A stretch of DNA of 64,000 bases, from positions 6,439,398 through 6,503,397 of the forward strand of contig NC_052618.1 in NCBI RefSeq assembly GCF_016545825.1, in the 5' to 3' direction. The stretch is from Eucalyptus grandis. Lineage: Eukaryota; Streptophyta; Magnoliopsida; Myrtales; Myrtaceae. Every line of letters begins with the position of its first letter. Within the stretch, counting starts at the first letter, position 1. The position numbers and the translations under genes are program-made. The notes beneath the pieces were generated by a model. The model was not told where the DNA came from and did not search any database. It saw only the letters and a program-made list of their open reading frames with translations. Positions 23,266 through 35,643 of the stretch are shown in pieces.

Positions 23266-25314
23266 TTAATCATGCACAAGGATAAGAGATCATCGTATAA
23301 AATAGAAACCAAGTTATTTGACATGGAATGATAAAGTAGAATGCAAATGATTTCTTGAGAGAGACTATGACGTTCGAAAATTCCTACCTTATTAATATGT
23401 AGGAATTTAGTTGCGATCGATGTCACGCATTATGAATTTTATATGGTTGATTAATAAGACTGTTACATTTGGAAAGTTTTGTCAAATGTTTTGACGAGTT
23501 CAAAAACTAATTATTAACTTATGTTTGGAAAGTTTTGCTAAACGTTTTGACAAGTTCAAAATATTTTTTGGATTTACATAATATTTAGAATAGATACTGG
23601 TTTTCATAATTATGTGCTGATATCCTTGAATTCTTAGCATTTCAAAAGATGTTATTTTTGGAAAGTTATTCTTTTAGCTATTTCTTCTTCCAACAAGTCT
23701 ACTTTGAACCTTGCATTCCTTTCTTTCCTCCATTAGCAAGTGAGACTTTGGAGTTAGCTTTGTTGATGTTATGCTTATTTCATCTATATTAACATCTACT
23801 TCATTAATGCAAGGCAACCTCTTTACTTGGCAAGATGAGATGAAACTCTCCTAAATATGTCTTCTCTTAGTTTATGAGATTGTGTCACATGCCTAAGCTA
23901 TTCATTTAGGGGCCACATGAACCCTTTTGATTGGAACAACAAGCCTCTCTACTCTTAGACCTCATGATTTACCTTAGGTTTATTAAGTAACTCCATCAAA
24001 TTCACTCTTAACTGCTTCCCCTACCGAAGGGTAAGTCTTCAACTTCAAGAGAGAGAGAGAGAATTCCCAAGTGAATGCCTCACTTCACTATTTCACCTAT
24101 CACTCTTCATATTCCTTTCAACTTTCGCTTTCAAATTCAAGAGTAAAAGCAAAGGATTCCACGCGCGTTTCATTAAAGTCTTGAGTTTATTTCCGGGTTT
24201 GAACGAGGTAAACGGATTAATTTTCTTCTATTCTTCATAAATGGATTTGTTGTTTTCAAGACAAAAATCATTGATTTGGTTGTCTTACTTTGAAAGAAAA
24301 TTCAAGCTTCTATTTTCAAAGTAAGTGAAAACTCTAGGTGCTAAGCTAGGCTGTTCTAATGAGTACCTGGCTTGATTGCTTGATGAGTGTTTAATTATAG
24401 TGAGTTTTATGAACATATGTAAGAAAATTGGTGATAGCATATCTGATTCTTCACTCGTGTGAATCTTGATGATGATTTGTTGAGTTTGCATTGATTTTTT
24501 TTTAATAAGAAGCATGAGTAAAGTCTTTGGTGATTGGTAGTATTTTGGCAAAGAGAGTTTTTTTTTTTTTTTTTAAGTTATTGAATATGGCAGTATCGAT
24601 TACCACTTACTGAATATGACAGTTACCAATTACCGATTATAGTAGCTTACAAAAGATGGCAGTCTGACACGATTATGGCAGGTACCGATTATTGATTATG
24701 GCATGTACCAAAGATGATAATATGATTACTAGTTATGGTAGGTTACCGAGTATAGTAGTTACTGAAAGCTATAGATAATTAAAATATATATAAAAAAAAC
24801 TATTTTCTTTTCTCATATTTTCTATTTTATGGATATTTTAGTCCTTCATGTTTTTAGCATCATTATTTGATGAATACATGTCTATTATATTTGAGAAAAG
24901 TATGCATATTGAATATGTTTATTTGATGATGGTTAAGTACAATGATGCTATGCATAAATGTTGATATGGAATATGTTTGGTAAAGTGAAATGATGCAGTG
25001 CATTGAATATTGATATTGATAATCTTTATGTGCATTAATATTGCATAATAACATTAAAAATTGAAAAAAAAAAATGTCGTCATCCACGTGAGGGCAACGA
25101 TGATGCCTTGGATGTTTTGGGAAGTGTTTCAAGATGCCTTGGGATTTAAGATATCTCACATTAAAAAAAAGAGAGATTATGCATGAGTATGGCTGGATGC
25201 CTTGTGGGTGGATGTTGCAGGATACTTTGGAGTTGAGATGTCCTATGTGTCGAGATGCCCCAGGTGTGTTGGAGATGAAGTAAATAAGATGATTTATGTT
25301 CATGATTATACATG
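23266..25314. other. AT-rich intergenic DNA with small repeats
   Basis: About 23475-23575 holds two ~56-bp direct copies containing TTTGGAAAGTTTTG and GTTTTGACRAGTTC. About 24575-24760 is a loose minisatellite of GATTAYGGCAGTTACCGATT-like words. About 25120-25265 has short repeats of GAGATGCC and TTGGGATTTAAGATATC. A 146-codon minus frame (24863-25303) has no motif and runs across these repeats, so I do not call it a gene. Confidence 0.4.
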
Positions 25315-26885
25315 TAATCCCTGAAGATGAAGTTAGGGAAAATTATCAATGAAAGCTAGACATAGAGGCCAAAGGAAACATAATAAAACTTTTGTTCACT
25401 CATAGCCGAGCTACTTCCAAAGTGCTCAATTATATGTCAAACTTTACTAGGCTAAGGAAGAGAAAATGTGATAGCAACGTATAAAGCTGCCAAACTGAGC
25501 TAACCGTTAATACTGAAATCGTTTTTAGTCGATTAAGATATAAGAAAAAGATGGTTGACCATGAAATAGCCCATCAAGCGTAGGATGATGATTGACACGA
25601 TGAAAATGAATATGCTGCTAAATGATGATATCTTTCATCAAGTCTTCTTGAGACTAACTAACTTTCTATATGAGGAAAAATGGAAGAAATTTGTCTATTC
25701 CTGTCACATGACCGGGGACAAGTATTGAGTTCCTTCCATTTAACGTTTTCGAGGATGTGGCTTATCTCAAGTCTACCAATCTAACATGCTGGGGATGAAT
25801 TTGGACTAGGGGTGAGAACGGCAAGATCATTGAAGGGGGTTTGCTTTGAACAAAGGAATAATGTTCTAGTGAATCTCTGGCGTGATGGAGCTTCGAGACT
25901 TGAGAATTAGAGAACTGATCGTCTCTGAACTCACCTTGGATGCTTGGCTCCAAGAATTTCCTTCTGATCGTACTTCCTCCAACTGAACCCATCGTTAGGT
26001 GGCAATTTGAATTTCGGGCCTGGGAAAACTTGGACCTTAAAGAATAGTTGTTCATCCGACTTTCTGCAGTGAAAAGGTTCCTGCAGTTGGAATCTACGAA
26101 ATCCTTGGAGCAAAGAACATCATAAAACTTGTTAACCCTAAAATAATTGCGGTCAGACGAAAAAGAAAAGAAAACGCAAAGAAAACTGAATCATTCCGAG
26201 TCTTATTGCTTAATCACGTACGTAACTTCGGGAAATACTTTAACTCGAGCGGTGGTGGCTGAAGAATTTCGACCACCGAGGAGGATGAGATATATCACCG
26301 GAACAAAAGAGAAACCAATTTACTTGCCATGGATTGAGGAAGTAGAATGTGAATGGTTTCTTGAGAGTGAGACAATTATGCAAGGCTAATAAATGCATAG
26401 ATCGTATACTATATTTGAACCATATTTTTCTCCAATCATACCTTTTATTGGTAGAGTTTTTTTTTTTTTAATTGGTGGGTCACGGGGTCTGAATATCACT
26501 GACAGTTAATATCTGTAACCACCAATAAGAGGCATAATTGGAGGACATTTTCTCTAAGAGATGGAAAACACATGACCCTATTTCCTCCAATCTGATTATG
26601 AGGTGAAAAACTAGACTCTTTTGTAACTAAAATCCAACTGAAGGACCTTTTCTGGTAAGTGATGAACTAGGGACAAAGGCCCAGAATTCAACTGGAAGAC
26701 TTAAATCTTGCTGTCTACCATATAGGTTAACTACATCCATGCGTTATAGAACATAATTTAATCATTTGAATTCTTCTTTTAGATAGACTTTTGTTAGAAT
26801 TAGTAGTTGTAATTGAATCATACTTTTGTCCATCCCGGAGCTAGCTTATGAATTGATGAATTGCAGACGTGGACATCCCTATCCT
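25315..26885 (-). repeat. Segmental duplication, copy 2
   Basis: Matches 48430-50108 over its full length and copy 1 (1-600) in part. The shared block holds one WRKY III exon, its R-type donor and ~0.8 kb of upstream DNA with GGTAGAGTTTTTTTTTTT and ATCACTGACWGTTAATRTCT. It lacks the 193-bp and poly-A insertions seen in copy 3. Confidence 0.75.
25935..26063 (-). pseudogene. WRKY group III exon 2, orphan copy with WRKYDQK
   Basis: The acceptor CTGCAG precedes 26063 and the R-type donor CCAAG|GTGAGTT follows 25935. The exon is 129 bp (43 codons, phase 2 to 2) and stays open. It reads NDGFSWRKYDQKEILGAKHPR, so the heptad glycine has become aspartate. The residues before it (KSDEQLFFKVQ) do not match the basic stretch of copy 1. 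No exon 1 lies upstream and no zinc-ligand exon lies downstream, so it is almost certainly not a working gene. WRKYGQK glycine changes weaken W-box binding in known proteins. Confidence 0.75.
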
Positions 26886-27289
26886 CATCGCCCATTCAAC
26901 ACTTTGCACATTTATTCCACAACACCAAAGCTTCACCAAGATAGATCCCCATCCCATATAACACGATCTCCCATTAACTCAGCACTTATCACAGATTTGC
27001 CACTGTCTACCTGGGACCAGCCATCAATCGCCACCTCCATCACCAACCTTTTAACGCTCATACGTTCGTGGCATGACTAAACAAGCAGATGAAGAGCCAT
27101 GCTAAGCAAACCTGTGGAGATGTATGTAACGGTTAACATTTTGGCCATGGATTTTGTGCCTCCACCTCGTCAACGACTGCTACCGAATGCAACCGGATGA
27201 CATGGTCACACAAAAATAAAAGTGAACAAAAGGAATGTGGTCAGATTTAGTCTCCTTGGAAAGGAAATCATGCTGAAATTGACCGAAAT

Positions 27290-27790
27290 TAGAGCTTCAA
27301 GCGGAACTCTAAATGAAGTCATCGTTCTTCGAGTTCCTCAGCCATAAAACGGGGGCAAGCAGTGCTCCCTGTGGCTAGCGGACTGACAGTGAAGAGAGAT
27401 GATACAGCCACGATTGGTGCCTTGGCTACTTTGGTCGTTCAACTTTGCATTAAGAATATCTCTTTAGCAACCTCCCATTCCTCAACCTTGGTGGATCCAA
27501 CAGTCAAAACAACCTCGGATCAGAAACAATTGACTTTCCTCTAGTTGAACTAGTAAGTTTGCCAACGCATGCTGATCCAGAGTTTGAAACTTGACAAATC
27601 TTCCATTCTCATCATTGATTAGCAAGTTAGCACTGACTAAATTTTTGGACTTTCTGGTGGTCATTTTGAGTGTCTATCATACCATCCCTTATCTATCCGC
27701 CAATCAGACACTGTTTCTATCTCTTGATCACTCTTGCCAGATCAATGTGAAGTACAGATTTTTCATCCTCCTTCTTCCAGAATATACGTG
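27290..27790 (-). pseudogene. NLR relic (ARC2 to first LRR)
   Basis: Read on the minus strand, frame pieces match the NLR at 36.8-40.1 kb in order: KNLYFTLI, IRDGMIDTQNDHQKV, NLVSANLLINDENGRFVKFQ, ALANLLVQLEESQLFLIRG, then VEEWEVAKEIFLMQ and AKAPIVAVSSLF. The pieces switch frame at least three times and include stops. The longest open piece is 27664-27482. It is clearly a decayed relative of the neighbouring NLR, close to a WRKY III relic. Nothing of the NB domain was found upstream. Confidence 0.75.
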
Positions 27791-28653
27791 TTATTAATAT
27801 GCAGCAGACCAGATCCTGCTTAAACGATATTGTTCCAGTTGCTTTATGTTGTCTTCCCATTCTCGACGCAATTTTAATGAAACAAGAAAAGAAAAGAAAA
27901 AATCAAACTAAAACTGTACATTACGAGTATGACAAGTGCACGTCAAGCGAGCACAGAGAGTACAGAGATAAAAAGACATTCAACAAAACGACATTACTAG
28001 TGAAGCGTGACCCTATGGTCCCCCTGATTATCGACTTTCACAAAAACGAGGTCACCTTTGTGAACCCTGATTATTACCTTCTTAGTTTGTGCATCGACAT
28101 GGTGAATGATTTGATTTCTTTTGTTTTCTTTACCACATTGCCTGAGTGTAGATTCATCTGAGCTGCGTGCTCGAATTGTTTAGCACTTCAAGGTTTTTTC
28201 ATGAATTTATTCAAGATAATCCGAGTCAATTGGAAAAAAGTGATATTCTTGTACGTATTTAGCAATGGATTGGGTGGTGGTCTTCCATCTTGAGGACCAT
28301 CCCCAGTCTCAGAGGCTCTTGAACCGCTACTCCTCCTAATCATTGAAGTCATTAGCTTCAAAATCCGTAAGCCCAGACACGCTTCTGGGAGTTCAGTGAG
28401 TCATCGTATTCTTCCACTGTGGTCGCCAAAAGACGTGTAAGTTGTGATCGTCAGAAAATGGTTCTGATGATTAAAGTCTACTATAACTTGAATTCTCTAG
28501 ATTCAAATTACTAAAGTGAAACGCGTGGACAAATAATTGAAAACAGATAAGGAAATTGCAACTTACTTTTATTGAATTAGGTAGATATGGCTTAAATTCT
28601 TGGATGCATGCTTGTTCGACAATTATATTTGAACAATAAATTTCAGTGGAAAT
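27791..28653. other. Intergenic DNA, nothing recognised
   Basis: A 120-codon plus frame (27799-28161) shows no motif. The minus strand of 28240-28440 has an open stretch with RRSSGSRASETGDGPQDG, which looks coding-like in composition but is unknown to me. Positions 28649-28653 are the GAAAT target copy of the next element. Confidence 0.3.
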
Positions 28654-31628
28654 TGTCACACCCCGAACCTCGAGCGCCAACATCCCACCATGGTCATGCA
28701 AATGCGACATTCCCAAGTAGTGTCGCCGACCCCATTCATTTATTATTACGCAAGCGGAACATATTATAAAACCCCTGACAATGAAATACGGGATAGAAAA
28801 GCAGGAAGCAAAACCACAACATAACACTTTCATAATTCAACATAATTACAAACAGAGGTCTACGGCCAAAAGTCTACAAAAGACCGGCTCTTAAAAATGA
28901 ACTGTCCCACGACCTACAAATCGGACACGTTCTCCAATCCTTATGACTTCACATCTGCAACTCCTCAAGGCCAACCAAAGTTATCTGGCCGCTCCGTCCA
29001 CCAGGGACCTAAAATTTTAATCCCACAATCGGGATGAGACATTGTCTCAGCAAGTTCAACCCCCTAAACCCCTATTAGAAAGAAAATACGCCATAGATGG
29101 CCTAGCCACATCACACATAAGACTTACCTCACATTAGTCTTCATCTGTAGGTTAGCACATTTTATATAATTCAACCACGTGCAATTATGATAACCAAACA
29201 ACTATGACACAATCACATTATCAGAACAATTCAATCACTTGGATCGTCTCAGCGATCAATCGACTCGGCCGATTACATGTCATTCTAGCAAATCAATCAT
29301 TGCTTCCAATCATGACCCTATAAGAAGGTTTAACAACCAGTGGCAATCATGGCCCCACTCGGCACGACCTTATTAGGTGGTAGATCTCGGCCCGATGGGC
29401 ACGACCTCTAATAGGTGGTCAATCATGGCCCTATTAGGCACGACCTCTAATAGGTGGTCAATCACGGCCCCACTGGGTACAACCTTTAATAGGTGGTCAA
29501 TTACAGCCCCACTGGGCACAACCTTTAATAGATGGTCAATCACCCCCACTAGGCACAACCTTTAATAGGTGGCCAATCAGGGCCCCACTGGGCACAACCT
29601 TTAATAGGTGGCCAATCACGGCCCCACTGGGCACAACCTTTAATAGGTGGCCAATCACGGCCCCACCGGGCACAACTTTTAATAGGTGGTCAATCACGGT
29701 CGTTCTTCCATCAAATTTTGACACTTGGAATTTTATAAAAAGAATCCCTATTTATTGCAATCACACTCCATTTGCCACATCCATTTATCAAATTCAAATT
29801 CTAAATGCACAGCAGCGATCACCACGAAATTCTAAGAAAATAAGGTCCCAAAATAATTTTCGAAATTTATTAAATAATTAAATTTATTCCGAAAATTAAT
29901 TAAATAGTAATATCCATATTGAAATCTGACTACACAAGAGTGAACGGCACGAAATTATGAGAATTTAGGGTCTTGACAAAATTTTCGGAATTTAATAAAT
30001 AATTAAATTTATTCAGAAAATAATTAAATAATATTTTAATAATTTCGAATAATAATATATTATTAAATTATTTAATAATTTCGAGATATTTAAATAAATC
30101 AAAAGTAAATTAATTTATGTCAAATTAAGGCTTATTTTAAATAAACCTACTTACCCTTAATTAAGCACACTTTAAATTAAAACACCACCTTAATCTAATC
30201 TACTCTTAAATAACCTAAACTAACAACCTAATAATACTTAACATAAACTAAACCTCCCTAAGCATAATTAACCCTCTAAGTGAGGTTTAGTGAGCTAAAC
30301 TCACCGGATTAGCGAGTCGAGCGGACCAAAATCACGGGGACGCCGAGGGGATCGACTTTCCTCAAGGCAGGTTAAGCATCCGGGCTCAGGAAGACGGCCA
30401 AAACGAGCCAAACCTTCGCTGCAATACCCACTTGGCGAGCTGCTGGTTGAGGCCAAGAAGGGGCTGATCCGGTGCTGGTTCGGGCAGAGGAACGATGGAG
30501 GAGGATCGGCGGGCGGTAGCAACGGCTTGGACGAGCTCCCGGCGAGCTGGACAGTGGCTCACGGCTGCAGCTCGGCCAAGAGCAGCGATGGATGAACGAC
30601 GAGGGCTGCGGTTGGTGCGCGTGCATGCGGGCGAAGAGGGAGCGGAGTTGGCCGGTTGTGCGGGCGAGTGAGTGCAGACGAATGGCGCCGGTGACGGCGA
30701 CATGCGGCGATGTTGAGCGACCGAGTGAGCGGTGAAGGGGTGTGCGGCCTACTGGTTCCATTCAGAGCTTTCCCTCTCCTCTTTCTATCTCTTCCCAAGC
30801 TTGAAGATGATGTTGATAGGTGCCCTTTTTGAGATTAAATCTCCACCCTCCACTTGTCAAGCTCTCATCACTTGGCTCCAACCACCATGACATAAGGTGA
30901 CGTCATCTTCCACTAACTCCAATCTCTCATAACCTTAGTCCAATAGGTTCAATTTCATTTTTCGCGCTGGCATAAAATCTTGTACAACAACTTCTTCAAT
31001 TCCACTCGATTCTCTTCCAATTGAGTCCAATTAAAGTCCATAAATTAATTCAATGTTCCTAATAAGATTTGTGACACACCATGATTTCCAATTTCAGAAT
31101 TCGATCTCAATTTCACGGTTAATTTCACTTTGGCATGATACTAGCGTGTCTTAATCTACCGGGTAGCTTTTAGAAATTTTCATGCATTTGACATGTGGTT
31201 GATCAATTCAAGCCACAATGTACATCTTTGACACATCGGCGACTTTCGATTGTCGGGGTAATCTCAAGGTTTCAAATACGAACACAGGGTACCCAAACGA
31301 TAGAAAAGTCGGTCCAGTGCCAATCGACAAGAATTGTGCGATCTGGTGGAATCACCCATACTCGATCACATGCCTCTGTCGAGTCGACCTGTCTCTGGTC
31401 TCTAATTGATTTTTAACTATGCCGTAATGACCCTTGCAGATTAACTCGGTCGAAATGTTGTTTCCCGATCAAATTCTCGAGTTCAATGCATCGAGAATTT
31501 CTTAACGGCTTTACTCGATAGACTAGTTATCACATGAGTGATCAGTTCAGGGAAAAGAACTATATGTGTGCCAATGAAATGCCCGTCTCAATTTATTAAA
31601 AATAGAATTGGAATATTGAGATGTCACA
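28654..31628 (+). mobile_element. Solo LTR B, TSD GAAAT
   Basis: 2975 bp. It starts TGTCACACCCCGAACCTCGA and ends GAGATGTCACA. It is flanked by GAAAT at 28649-28653 and 31629-31633. It lies in the same orientation as solo LTRs A and C, with conserved first ~450 bp and last ~600 bp. The middle differs: an array of ~38-bp units and a GC-rich segment (30300-30780) whose frames on the minus strand have no protein features. Confidence 0.88.
29337..29705 (+). repeat. ~38-bp minisatellite inside solo LTR B, about 9 units
   Basis: Units read about CACGGCCCCACTGGGCACAA then CCTTTAATAGGTGGTCAAT. The right-hand units are the most alike. It occupies the LTR position where copy A has a ~133-bp pair and copy C a ~48-bp array. 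Confidence 0.85.
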
Positions 31629-31633
31629 GAAAT

Positions 31634-32565
31634 CTATGAAGCTTATAGAGAAAGTAAAAGGTTTATAAGATTTGATTGGAAAGCTTGCATAATTAAAAAC
31701 AAATATCGAACATAGAAAAACTAATCTACTTTGAATTTGAAATTCAAAATTAAAGAAAAATATTATATGAATAATCTTCTTCCAAAATCTAGTGGGACCT
31801 TGATGCTGTATGATTCTTGTTTGAAGTCTATTTTCTGTGTTGAATGTCTTGTCATGAGTATTTCCTCCTCAAGAATTTCTAAAGTTTTGAAGTCTATTTT
31901 CTGTGGGGTTCTAATCTACAATTGATCGTCGATGTGTGTTATGAACCCTAATTAAACTTTGTCCATTGGAAACTCACCACCAATGAGCTTTCTAAGCATT
32001 CCATCGATAGGTCTCATGGGTCAATTGCGTTGTCACGGCCTTTATGAGTGACGGGCTTGATTAGACATTCTATCAAGTGGGCCTGATGGATGAACTATAT
32101 TGTTATGGCATGACTTGGGCATTTGGCTTCTTTATACTTAGGCCTAGAATAGGGCATTGTGTCAATGCACTAATAAGTTGCTAGCTGGCTCTCCAAATTA
32201 ATGTGTTTTAATAGCTTAAGACCATTGATCTATAAATATAATGAAATCAACATACAATTGAAGATTTCTATCTAATGACCTATCGTAGGCTGTCGCCGTT
32301 TCGGCTTTTTTTTATAATGAATTTTGCAGATAACATAGAATTGGCCACAGGGCAAAACTAGGCACAGGCTTTTTGGGTGGTGGGTCGGGCCTCATTGTGT
32401 GTATGGGCTGGGTCAGGCCGATGGGTCTTAATGGGCGGGCCTAGGCTCCACAAATTATTCATTATTATGGGTTCAATCTTGGAAGTCGAATCCATTGTTT
32501 GGGGCCAATGTGACCTTATTCTCGATTCTGGGTCACCGTCCGGCCAACGCCAACCACACATATTA
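31634..32565. other. Intergenic DNA
   Basis: No gene seen. A short duplicated phrase GAAGTCTATTTTCTGTG occurs twice (about 31825 and 31890). The short frames around 32360-32620 overlap on both strands and have no motif. Confidence 0.35.
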
Positions 32566-33301
32566 GGAGAAAATTATCCCAAAAATCGTAAACATATTAC
32601 ATTTGTATTAATTCAGCTTTAAATATTTTTACATTTTGTCAATTGAGTTCATTCAACCAATTTTGCTAGAATTTGATGACATGTATGCTAGTTGTCCTAT
32701 GTGATATGGGTAGTGCTAACGTGGACAACCTTTAATAATATTTTAATATGATAGTGTTAACATGGACAACTTCTAATAATATTTTAATATTTTAATAATT
32801 TTCTCGAGTTTTTTTTTCTATTTTTTTTCCTTTATTCCTCCTTTTGTCACTGGTCGGCGACCGGCTACATGGTTAGATGGGCTGGCTTGTGGCCCAATTG
32901 GTTAGGGGTGAGCCTCGACAAGGGGAGTCCTTGCCTAGGCAAGGCTTGACGAGGGTCGGCCTCTTTGGGCGTCGACTCTTGTAGAGCCACACCTCGCCAT
33001 GGTAGGCAAGGCCAACCAACACTGGTAAAAGGAAGGAGAACGACAAAAAGAATAATAAAGTCATAAAATTTTAAAGTATTATTGAAAATTATCCAAGTTA
33101 GTACTAATTGTCCTATAGAGCACTGTTGACTATCCTACACGGTACATTCGGCATCCATGTCAGTAGTTTCAAGTCAAAATTGGCCGGATAAACTTAATTA
33201 GGAAAAAGTGAAAAATGTTTAGGACTTAATTAGCAAAATTGAAAGGTTTAAGACTGAATTGATAAAAATACAATATGTTTAGAACTTTGTGGACAATTAT
33301 G
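32566..33301. mobile_element. Diverged long-TIR MULE-like element
   Basis: The left arm AAAATTATCCCAAAAATCG..CATATTACATTTGTATTAATTC mirrors the right arm CTGAATTGATAAAAATACAA..GTTTAGAACTTTGTGGACAATTAT. The interior has ACGTGGACAACCTTTAATAATATT, poly-T, a GC-rich core with GGTCGGCGACCGGCTA, and AGTATTATTGAAAATTATCC. This is the plan shared with 34133 and 56316. Imperfect ACATATTAGG / ACATATAAGA flanks may be the decayed 10-bp target copies. Confidence 0.6.
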
Positions 33302-34132
33302 TCAACATATAAGAGGTGGTTGGGTCATTTCATTAGTAAATTATTATGGCCAACAAGAAAAATTTGGAACTCTATAAATTGGGCCGCTTCCTCTCACGTT
33401 TTTGTACAATTTCCCTGCTTCCGAATGCTCTAGCTTTCTAAAATCATTTCTGTATTCGCTGTGCAATACGTGGCACTTGTTCATTGAGTTCCATGACAAC
33501 AACATATATAAGCCGGCTTTGTCCCCATAACAAGTCAAATTCAAGGATGACGAGACACAATGACCCGACAATTGGGATAAATTGCAAAGGCAAATGCCGG
33601 AAGCTAGTCCTTGTCAGGAGGCTTCCCCATACAATACCTATACCCTCAGGAAAAACCCTAAGTAACTACGGCACCGGTTTCGCGGGGAAAGAATGTTCGG
33701 TGTTTGGAAGATATTCTGGCTCGAGATTGATGCAATGATGTCAAGAAAGCCATTTGCATGACATGCGGTGGCATATTAAAAGGTGAATCGTCAAGTGGGA
33801 TGGGTTACTTGAGGACGCACCGGCACCAATATGAGGAAGAGATTTCCAAAGTTGGAGGGTGCTCTTTAAGTACAGCGCTGTATATGGGATTTCCATTATT
33901 ATAACGAGGGAGGAAATTGCAGAGAGCTTACATATCTTGCTGCGGAGTAACCCTTTAGTTTCGATGAAGATCCCTTACTTTGTGCAATATGTGTAGACAA
34001 CTCTACAACCTCAATTCAGACGAGTTCCGAGGACAACAAATGCCAAAAACTACGAGTCACTATACAAAGAGAAAATGGTGGTCTTAGTACATCTAATGTC
34101 GATGGCTAACTTTCCAATGTCTTCAACTTTTG

Positions 34133-35310
34133 GGAAAATTACTAAAAAAGTCCTAAACCTATTACAATTGTGCCAATTTAGTTCTGAACTTATTTTTTTG
34201 ACCAATTGAGTCCTAAACCTTTTATAATTATTCTGATCAGTCTATCCAGCCAAAAATGGCCGGTCGGCGCTGATGTGGCGGCCGGCCGGACCGGCGACAT
34301 TTTTTTAATAATATTTTATTTTTAAAAATATTTTATTAATTTTTTAATCTTTTTTTCCTGTTTTTTTTCCCTCTCCCTCCTTCCTCCTCCTCTCCCCCGC
34401 TTCTTCCCTTGGCTCCGCAACCGGCTAGAGGGGAGGGCTGGTCGGCCGCCGGGCGAGGCGGCCGGCGGGCGAGCCCTCGCCATCGCCGGGTCTGGCGAGG
34501 CGAGCCCCGCCGATCCGGCGAGGGCTCGCCTCGTCCGGCGAGGGGCTCGCGTCGCCGCGTCGCAAGGCCCTCCTCGCCGGATCGGCGAGGGCTCGCCTCC
34601 TGCCCGACCGAGAGGCGAGCCCTTGCCGATCCGGCGAGGAGGGCCTTGCTGACGCAATCGCCGACTACCACGCCAAGATCGAGGCCGAGCTCTCCAAGAT
34701 TTGGGACGGCATCCTCGGCCTCCTCGACTCCCGCCTCATCCCCGCCGCCTCCGTCGGCGACTCCAAGGTCTTCTTCCTCTAGATCGGTTCCGGACCCTTG
34801 CGAGCCCCCCTCACCGGATGGGCGAGGGCTCGCCTCGCCGGCGACCGCGAGGCGAGCCCTCGCCGAATCCGGCGGGGGCTCGCCCTGCCGTCGCTAGGCC
34901 CGCGCCGGCGGGCGAGCGAGCCTCGCCGGATCACGCGGGGCTCGCCTCGCTAAACCCGGCGACGGCGAGGGCTCGCCCGCCGGCCGCCTCGGTCCGGGCG
35001 ATCGGCTAGCCCTCCCCTCCGCCGGTCGCCGGGAGCCTAGGAAGAAGGAGGAGATGAGGAGGAAGGAGGGAGAGGAAAAAAAAAAAGGAAAAAAAAGATA
35101 AAATTAATTAATAAAATATTTCAAAAATAAAATATTATTAAAAATATTGCCGGCGCCGGCCAGCTGCCACGTCGTCGCCACCGCCATTTCTGGCCGGATG
35201 GACTGATCGGGAATAATAGTTAAAGGTTTATGACTCGATTGGTCAAAAAAATAAGTTTATGACTAAATTGGCACAATTGCAATAGGTTTAGGACTTTTTG
35301 GTAATTTTCC
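34133..35310 (+). mobile_element. Pack-MULE-like element with long TIRs, 10-bp TSD TCAACTTTTG
   Basis: 1178 bp. It starts GGAAAATTACTAAAAAAGTC and ends with the inverse GGACTTTTTGGTAATTTTCC. The arms (~170 bp each) are inverted copies, including AGTCCTAAACC and GCCAATTTAG. It is flanked by TCAACTTTTG at 34123-34132 and 35311-35320. Target duplications of 8-11 bp with long TIRs are typical of Mutator-like elements. The core is very GC-rich, with repeated CGGCGAGGGCTCGCC words on both strands, plus a piece of a 14-3-3 gene. It has no transposase of its own. The long GC frames on both strands are composition effects. Confidence 0.85.
34651..34785 (+). pseudogene. 14-3-3 (GRF) protein gene fragment captured in the Pack-MULE
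   Basis: The plus-strand frame reads [20 protein letters not shown] followed by [21 protein letters not shown] and a TAG stop. This matches the segment of plant 14-3-3 proteins around the middle helices (family pattern DYR.KIE.ELS.IC.GIL.LLDS.LIP.A..GDSKVFYLKMKGDY). 14-3-3 proteins bind phosphoserine clients in the cytosol and nucleus. Only about 45 codons are present, out of about 250 in the family. The upstream part is replaced by GC-rich repeat and the stop falls where KMKGDY should follow. It is far too short to work as a 14-3-3 protein. Confidence 0.8.
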
Positions 35311-35643
35311 TCAACTTTTGATTCATGTACTAAGCCTTATGAATGATGCGTATTCTATTGTCATCAGTCATTGGGTCAATGATGAATGGAATTTTGTCGC
35401 CGGACTCTTACATTAAGAAGTAAATGTTCTCGCATGATTCCCGAAATGTAACTACTGAAATAATGAAAGCTGTCAATGATTATGCCATCTCCAATAAAAT
35501 TATCAGCATTATGCTAGATAATATTGACGTGAACACCTCCTTAATTTGGAGTCTCATCCAACTAGCTAAATATGATATAATTTGAAGTACTAAAAGTTGA
35601 AGAAGACAGGTGAGGGGATGGGTGTGCTGACGTTCTACTCCAT

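Larger units (their letters stand above)
33700..35580 (+). pseudogene. hAT-family transposase relic, split by a Pack-MULE
   Basis: At 33736-33860 the plus strand reads DVKKAICMTCGGILKGESSS then GMGYLRTHRHQYEEE. This is a BED-type zinc finger as found at the N-terminus of plant hAT transposases (RICESLEEPER-like), with CxxC and the later His pair. After the inserted element, 35350-35560 gives HWVNDEWNFVAGLLH and, in another frame, TEIMKAVNDYAISNKIISI and MLDNIDVN. These match the region before the catalytic core of these proteins. Stops and frameshifts are frequent, and the dimerisation domain was not found. It is dead as a transposase source. Confidence 0.7.

Noticed and set aside
24863..25303. 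146-codon minus-strand frame, considered as the missing WRKY III exon 3
   Set aside because: It has no CYYRCT or HTC zinc ligands and no acceptor in place; the stretch contains short internal repeats.
29373..29724. Repeating frames with VIDHLLKVVPSGA units
   Set aside because: Translation of the 38-bp minisatellite in solo LTR B; open on both strands and not a protein.
34322..35009. Frames of 100-160 codons on both strands in the Pack-MULE core
   Set aside because: They are Arg/Ala/Pro-rich translations of CGGCGAGG repeats. Only the 14-3-3 piece in another frame has real protein signal.
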